From: Lysobacterales bacterium
GTDB taxonomy: Bacteria; Pseudomonadota; Gammaproteobacteria; Xanthomonadales; SZUA-5
Assembly: GCA_022844165.1 (NCBI GenBank)
Contig: JALHMH010000043.1
Location: forward strand, 1 to 37,514
Direction of reading: 5' to 3'
Length of the DNA: 37,514 nucleotides
Under the pieces are notes generated by a model. The model did no database searches and was not told where the DNA came from. It saw only the letters and a list, made by a program, of their open reading frames with translations. Numbering within the stretch: the first letter of the stretch is position 1; each line of letters begins with the position of its first letter. The translations under genes and the position numbers were made by a program. Below, piece by piece: positions 33,577 to 37,514 of this stretch.

Positions 33577-34644
33577 ATGCCCTATTACTATCCGTTGTTG
33601 CGGTTGAACAAACGCGAGCGTAAACCAATTGTTGAAGGTTTGCAGCGCTTACGTTCGGGGTTTCGCCAACCCGTAAAATCACAGACGCCCATCCCTGAGC
33701 GCGATTTGCGCTCGCGGCTTCTGATCGCGACCTGGAACATCCGCGAGTTCGATTCCGGAAAGGGCGGCAGACGATCGGACGAGGCGATCTACTACATTGC
33801 AGAGATCATCGATCAGTTCGATATCGTGGCGGTGCAGGAGGTTCGCGACGATCTGGAAGCACTGCAGCGCTTGATGGCCGCGCTCGGCAAACACTGGGAG
33901 TTCATTTGCACCGATGTGACCTTGGGCGCGCAAGGCAACGGCGAACGCATGGCGTTCTTGTATGACACGCGCAAGGTGCAATTCGCCGGATTGGCGGGTG
34001 AGCTGGTGATCCCGCAGAAATTCGAAGCGGTCCAGTTTGCGCGCACCCCGTTCATCACCAGTTGGAAGGCCGGCTGGGCGAAGTTCTCGTTGTGCACTGT
34101 ACATATCCTCTATGGCACGGCGGTGGCCAACGATGAACGCCGAGTGCGCGAGATCGAACTTCTCGTCGAGTTGCTCGGCGATCGCACCCGCGAACGCGAG
34201 GTGGATCGCGGTGGCACACGCGTGAAGCTCAAAGGCGAGAACCTGCTGTTGCTCGGCGATTTCAACATCTTCGCGCGTACCGATCGGACGATGGCGGCTT
34301 TGACCGCCAGCGGGCACTTCGAAGTGCCAGCAGCATTGCAGAAGATCCCAGGCACGAACGTTGATAAGAAAAAGCACTACGATCAGATCGCCTGCGGCGC
34401 GTACAAAGACCGTTTCGAGCCCACCGATCGCGCCGGCGTGTTCGATTTTTACGACTACGTTTTTCGGCTTGAGGAAGACGCTGCGCGATTTGCCGATCAA
34501 CATAAGCCGGGCCAGTTCAAACAATGGCGCACCCACCAAATGTCGGACCACCTGGTGATGTGGCAGGAGTTTCGTATCGACTTCAGCGACGAATACCTGG
34601 CATCGATAGAATCGGCGAAGCAACTGGGCGGTACGCCAAGTTGA
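33577..34644 (+). CDS. Endonuclease/exonuclease/phosphatase family protein
   Basis: A 355-residue protein of the EEP (DNase I-like) superfamily. Metal and catalytic motifs are in order: LIATWNIREF (Asn), DIVAVQEVRD (Glu), HILYG (His), LLLLGDFNIF (Asp-Asn), and MSDHLVMW (Asp-His). No signal peptide is evident; about 45 residues precede the domain. Substrates of the superfamily range from nucleic acids to phosphoinositides and sphingolipids; this subgroup, with FKQWRTHQMSDHL, is common in bacteria but its target is unknown to me. It starts 80 bp after the pseudoenzyme gene and 69 bp before the aldo/keto reductase. Confidence 0.88.
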   Translation: MPYYYPLLRLNKRERKPIVEGLQRLRSGFRQPVKSQTPIPERDLRSRLLIATWNIREFDSGKGGRRSDEAIYYIAEIIDQFDIVAVQEVRDDLEALQRLMAALGKHWEFICTDVTLGAQGNGERMAFLYDTRKVQFAGLAGELVIPQKFEAVQFARTPFITSWKAGWAKFSLCTVHILYGTAVANDERRVREIELLVELLGDRTREREVDRGGTRVKLKGENLLLLGDFNIFARTDRTMAALTASGHFEVPAALQKIPGTNVDKKKHYDQIACGAYKDRFEPTDRAGVFDFYDYVFRLEEDAARFADQHKPGQFKQWRTHQMSDHLVMWQEFRIDFSDEYLASIESAKQLGGTPS

Positions 34645-34713
34645 GTTTGAATCCGCCGCAAAACGATGGCGACCGCGCTACGATCAGCGCTGGTTCGAAC
34701 TGGAGCCGAGGTT

Positions 34714-35598
34714 ATGCTGTCGCGACGCACGCTGCTGACAACGCTGGCCGTCTTGCCAATCATCCCAGTGAATGCGCGGGCCGCATTAATGCGCGCCATA
34801 CCCGGCGGCGAGGAGTTTCCCGCAGTGGGGTTGGGCACTTGGCAAGCGTTCGATATCGATGCCGGTGCGCCACAGAACGGTGAGGCTTCCGCAGCGCTGC
34901 AAGCGTTGATCGATCATGGCGGTCGACTAGTCGACACCTCACCGATGTACGGTCGCGCCGAGGCGGCATTGGGCCGCGCAGCGCAGGGCCATGCCGATCG
35001 CCTCTATCTGGCCAGTAAGATATTCACCAGCGGCGAAGCGGCGGGCCGCGTGCAGTTCGAAAGCTCATTGCGATTGCTCAAGCGCGAACGAATGGACTTG
35101 ATGCAGGTGCACAACCTGGTCGATACCGCGGTGCACCTAAAGACGCTGCGTGAGCAGCGCGAACTCGGGCGCTTGCGCCACATCGGCATCACGCACTACG
35201 TCGCGAGCGCGCACGCAGATTTGTGTCGCTGGATGCGCAATGAGTCGCTGGACTTCGTGCAGGTCAACTATTCGTTGCTCGAGCCCGAGGCCGCGTCAAC
35301 GGTGTTGCCGCTGGCCGCTGAGCGCGGCATCGGCGTGCTCATCAATCGGCCATTCGCAGAAGGTGCATTGTTCAACCGCGTGCGCGGCCAGGCTGTCCCG
35401 GAATGGGCCGCGGAAGAATTGGGTTGCTCCAGTTGGGCACAGTGTCTTCTCAAATGGATCCTCGCCGAGCCGGCCGTTACCACCGTGCTTTGTGGGACCC
35501 GAAATCCCCGCCATGTAGCCGACAATCTGGGCGCGCTGCATGGACCGCTGCCCGATGCGGCTCAGCGTAGACGATTGGCCAACGCCGTTTTGCATTGA
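34714..35598 (+). CDS. Aldo/keto reductase with Tat-type signal
   Basis: A 294-residue aldo/keto reductase. The catalytic tetrad is present: D74 and Y79 in DTSPMYG, K102 in LASKIF, H133 in MQVHN. The C-terminal TVLCGTRNPRHVADNL matches the NADPH-binding segment. The N-terminus MLSRRTLLTTLAVLPIIPVN reads as a twin-arginine signal, so the enzyme may be exported folded with cofactor. The start at 34714 follows GGAGCCGAGG; the frame is open back to 34666, but only the chosen start puts the twin arginines at residues 4-5. The substrate is unknown. It is the last plus-strand gene; a 222-bp gap without visible features separates it from the convergent lipid-synthase gene. Confidence 0.88.
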   Translation: MLSRRTLLTTLAVLPIIPVNARAALMRAIPGGEEFPAVGLGTWQAFDIDAGAPQNGEASAALQALIDHGGRLVDTSPMYGRAEAALGRAAQGHADRLYLASKIFTSGEAAGRVQFESSLRLLKRERMDLMQVHNLVDTAVHLKTLREQRELGRLRHIGITHYVASAHADLCRWMRNESLDFVQVNYSLLEPEAASTVLPLAAERGIGVLINRPFAEGALFNRVRGQAVPEWAAEELGCSSWAQCLLKWILAEPAVTTVLCGTRNPRHVADNLGALHGPLPDAAQRRRLANAVLH

Positions 35599-35820
35599 CG
35601 ACGAAGTGGCCCCTTTTGGGGACGCTCTTGCAACTGAATGTCTCCCGGGTCGCGCGTGATACGGGCTGCAAGCAGCTGTCTGAGCAGCGAATGGTCGGCC
35701 AGGTATCGCCGATGTCCCTGCGAGTGCGATAACATTGCGGCTTGCTGGCCGTCAACCATGAGCCGGTCGGAATTGAAGCCGAGATCTCGGCGCACGTTCG
35801 AACGCACACTTCGCCGGTGT

Positions 35821-37514
35821 TCAATCTGGCGCCTCGACAACGCGCAGCGCGAGGTCGTTGGCTTCATAAATGCGTTGGCCATCGACCCAAAGACTTGCCA
35901 TCGCGTGGGCATAGATGCCCCGCGCGTCGATGCCACGCTCGGTGACTTCCAGCGTTACCTGCATGCGTCGGTGTTGCGGAAGAACCTGACCGCGATACTT
36001 CCATCGATGCGCCTTGCCGAGTGCGATCGATTCGAATCGCGGCGCGCGCAGCGCAGCGACATGTGCATCCTGCAGCAATACCCAGCGTAAGGTCTGCAGC
36101 ATCGCTTCGAGTCCGAGCGAGCCCGGTTGCACCGGGTCTTGGAAAAAATGCGCTTTGAAGAACCAATCGCCGGGGTCGACATCTTTGGCGGCACACGCCT
36201 GGCCCAAACCCGCTTCGCCGCCTTCAGGCCACCAGGCTTCGATACGATCCAACATGCGCAGCATCCCGGTCGGAAGTCGAAGGTTCGCCGCGCTCGCGGA
36301 GCAAACCGCGCGTTCTTGACGAGCGTGCTCCAACAATGCGGTGTGCGTGGCATTGCGGGGCAAACCTGCCTGCGCTGCGAGTGCCTCCGGCGGAAAAAAG
36401 CCGAACACCGTCTGCAACCGATACACATCATGCCCGTTCAAATGGCAGCGCACGGTAAATGACTCAATGATCATGCCGGCGCTGGCGGAGACATCGGTTA
36501 ACTCGACTTCTGTCAGCAACGTGCCGGCTCTTGGCCCAATCTCGAGCAGCACTTCTCCGTTGCCATCGAGATTTCTGAAGCCAAGTTCGCTTTCGGTTGT
36601 GAGCGCGGACCCGACGTAACTCGACAACCACCCGCAGGGTTGCAATGCGACTTCGAGCAGCACCGCGAATGGCATCTTGCCGTGATTGGCGTCGAAGTAC
36701 CACGCTTGCTCGGGCACGTCGTACTGTGCTGTGACACGGGCACCTTTGCGCATCACACCGAGCGCGCCATCGATCGCAGCGATGCGGCTGATGAAGTGAT
36801 ACGGTGGGCTGGGCAGGCGCGCAACAGGTTGGCCGCCATCGAAGCGCCGATACATCGGACCGAAGGCTGCGGATGGTCGCCCGAATGCGCATGCGAGCAG
36901 GCTGTAGCGATCGAATCGGAAGCCGTCTGCGAGCGGTGCCCGCGCATCATCGATGCTGTCGATGTGTGCGTCCGTCAGCGGCCAGTCCGGTACCAGCTGC
37001 AGTGCGACGCGGCGGGCGTGGAAGGCCTTCAGACCATCGACGCTGCAGAGCAGATCCGCATACACGGTGGGTATGGGTGCGGCGATCAGCTCTTCTACGA
37101 AGACCTCAGTGACGAGCAGTTTGGAACCCGGCGTGACCTGGCCGCGACACTGCAATTGATACGGCAATTCCGGCACCGGCTGGAACCGCCAGCCGTCGCG
37201 CTTGAGCGTGTGTCCGCCTGAAGCGAGCACGATCGCCATCGCTTGCAGGCAGGCTTCGAACATCAGCGTTCCGGGCATGCACGGATCGTTCTTGAAATGG
37301 CCCGCAAAGAACCACTGCGCAGGATCGATGTCGAGTTCGGCGCGCAGATAACCGCGCTGCCACGGCCCACCATCGACGCTCATTTGCGTGACACGATCGA
37401 GCAGCAGCATTGGATCGCCGTGGATGCCTGGGCTGCGCGTATGGGTGCGCGCAAATTCGAATCCGGGGCCGAAGCAAGTGGCTGCATCGCCGCTGGAAAA
37501 TGCTTCAAGCTGTG
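35821..37514 (-). CDS. PfaC-type PUFA/secondary-lipid synthase, C-terminal dehydratase region (partial)
   Basis: A reading frame open to the window edge, so the gene begins beyond 37514; 563 residues are visible. It starts with an AFSSGDAATCFGPGFEFA-like linker, then DPMLLLDRVTQM. Hot-dog unit 1 has WFFAGHFKNDPCMPGTLMFE with the catalytic His near 37297-37299. Unit 2 has WYFDANHGKMPFAVLLEVAL followed by QPCGWLSSYVGSALTTE. Unit 3 has DWFFKAHFFQDPVQPGSLGL with its His at 36148-36150. This linker-plus-FabA-like order is that of PfaC subunits of iterative polyunsaturated fatty acid synthases and of related secondary-lipid synthases; the ketosynthase and chain-length domains would lie upstream. 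The dehydratases remove water from 3-hydroxyacyl-ACP intermediates and set double-bond position. The product is not predictable from this end. Confidence 0.85.
   Translation of the reverse strand, partial: QLEAFSSGDAATCFGPGFEFARTHTRSPGIHGDPMLLLDRVTQMSVDGGPWQRGYLRAELDIDPAQWFFAGHFKNDPCMPGTLMFEACLQAMAIVLASGGHTLKRDGWRFQPVPELPYQLQCRGQVTPGSKLLVTEVFVEELIAAPIPTVYADLLCSVDGLKAFHARRVALQLVPDWPLTDAHIDSIDDARAPLADGFRFDRYSLLACAFGRPSAAFGPMYRRFDGGQPVARLPSPPYHFISRIAAIDGALGVMRKGARVTAQYDVPEQAWYFDANHGKMPFAVLLEVALQPCGWLSSYVGSALTTESELGFRNLDGNGEVLLEIGPRAGTLLTEVELTDVSASAGMIIESFTVRCHLNGHDVYRLQTVFGFFPPEALAAQAGLPRNATHTALLEHARQERAVCSASAANLRLPTGMLRMLDRIEAWWPEGGEAGLGQACAAKDVDPGDWFFKAHFFQDPVQPGSLGLEAMLQTLRWVLLQDAHVAALRAPRFESIALGKAHRWKYRGQVLPQHRRMQVTLEVTERGIDARGIYAHAMASLWVDGQRIYEANDLALRVVEAPD

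Overview
The window reads as a chromosomal segment of a moderately GC-rich gammaproteobacterium, most likely of the Xanthomonadales/Lysobacterales. The assignment rests on the gene content: an F-type ATP synthase operon in gammaproteobacterial order (atpIBEFHAGDC), an ECF sigma factor of the kind paired with a TPR-bearing Ser/Thr kinase, a single-chain L-serine dehydratase, kbl, and a Mip-like FKBP. No tRNA, rRNA, CRISPR array, transposase or phage gene was found. The species is not identified.

Layout. 1-540: a tandem array of an intergenic repeat with constant arms and variable hairpin cores, ending just before infA (611-829). 869-4542 (minus): sdaA, an SGNH hydrolase and a DUF4124/M23 peptidase, read in that order. 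4666-4893: a small glutaredoxin-like protein. 4894-5603: a gene-free stretch with hairpins, 19-nt terminal inverted repeats and a fragment of the repeat. 5604-8025: a DUF1287 protein, kbl and an OsmC-like protein. 8148-14327: a lipid-modification block, with an acyl desaturase, an inverted copy of the repeat, then a tightly coupled run of COG2907 flavoprotein, DUF1365, cyclopropane-fatty-acid-synthase-like methyltransferase, DUF2878 and DUF1295 membrane proteins. 14352-17803: ABC-F ATPase, FKBP isomerase and an unrecognised secreted protein. 17895-21103 (minus): the ECF sigma/kinase pair, with a GGAAC-N16-CGTC promoter candidate upstream. 21450-23369 (minus): an S9 prolyl oligopeptidase lipoprotein with a clear terminator. 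23677-31498: the ATP synthase operon. 31793-35598: a beta-lactamase-fold protein lacking its catalytic residues, an endonuclease/exonuclease/phosphatase-family protein and a Tat-type aldo/keto reductase. 35821-37514 (minus, runs off the window): the C-terminal dehydratase part of a PfaC-type polyunsaturated-fatty-acid/secondary-lipid synthase.

How the parts fit. Three separate loci act on fatty acyl chains (desaturase, CFA-like cluster, Pfa-type synthase), so the organism probably makes unusual membrane or secondary lipids. The ATP synthase operon is interrupted between atpG and atpD by a hicB-hicA toxin-antitoxin module. hicB is intact, and hicA carries a frameshift in a short G run. The sigma/kinase pair looks like a signalling unit in which the kinase may activate the sigma factor by phosphorylation.

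Best candidates for something undescribed: the constant-arm/variable-core repeat bounded by CTCT(A/G)G, the decayed hicBA inside the atp operon, the catalytically dead beta-lactamase homologue, and the lipid-synthase gene at the right edge.
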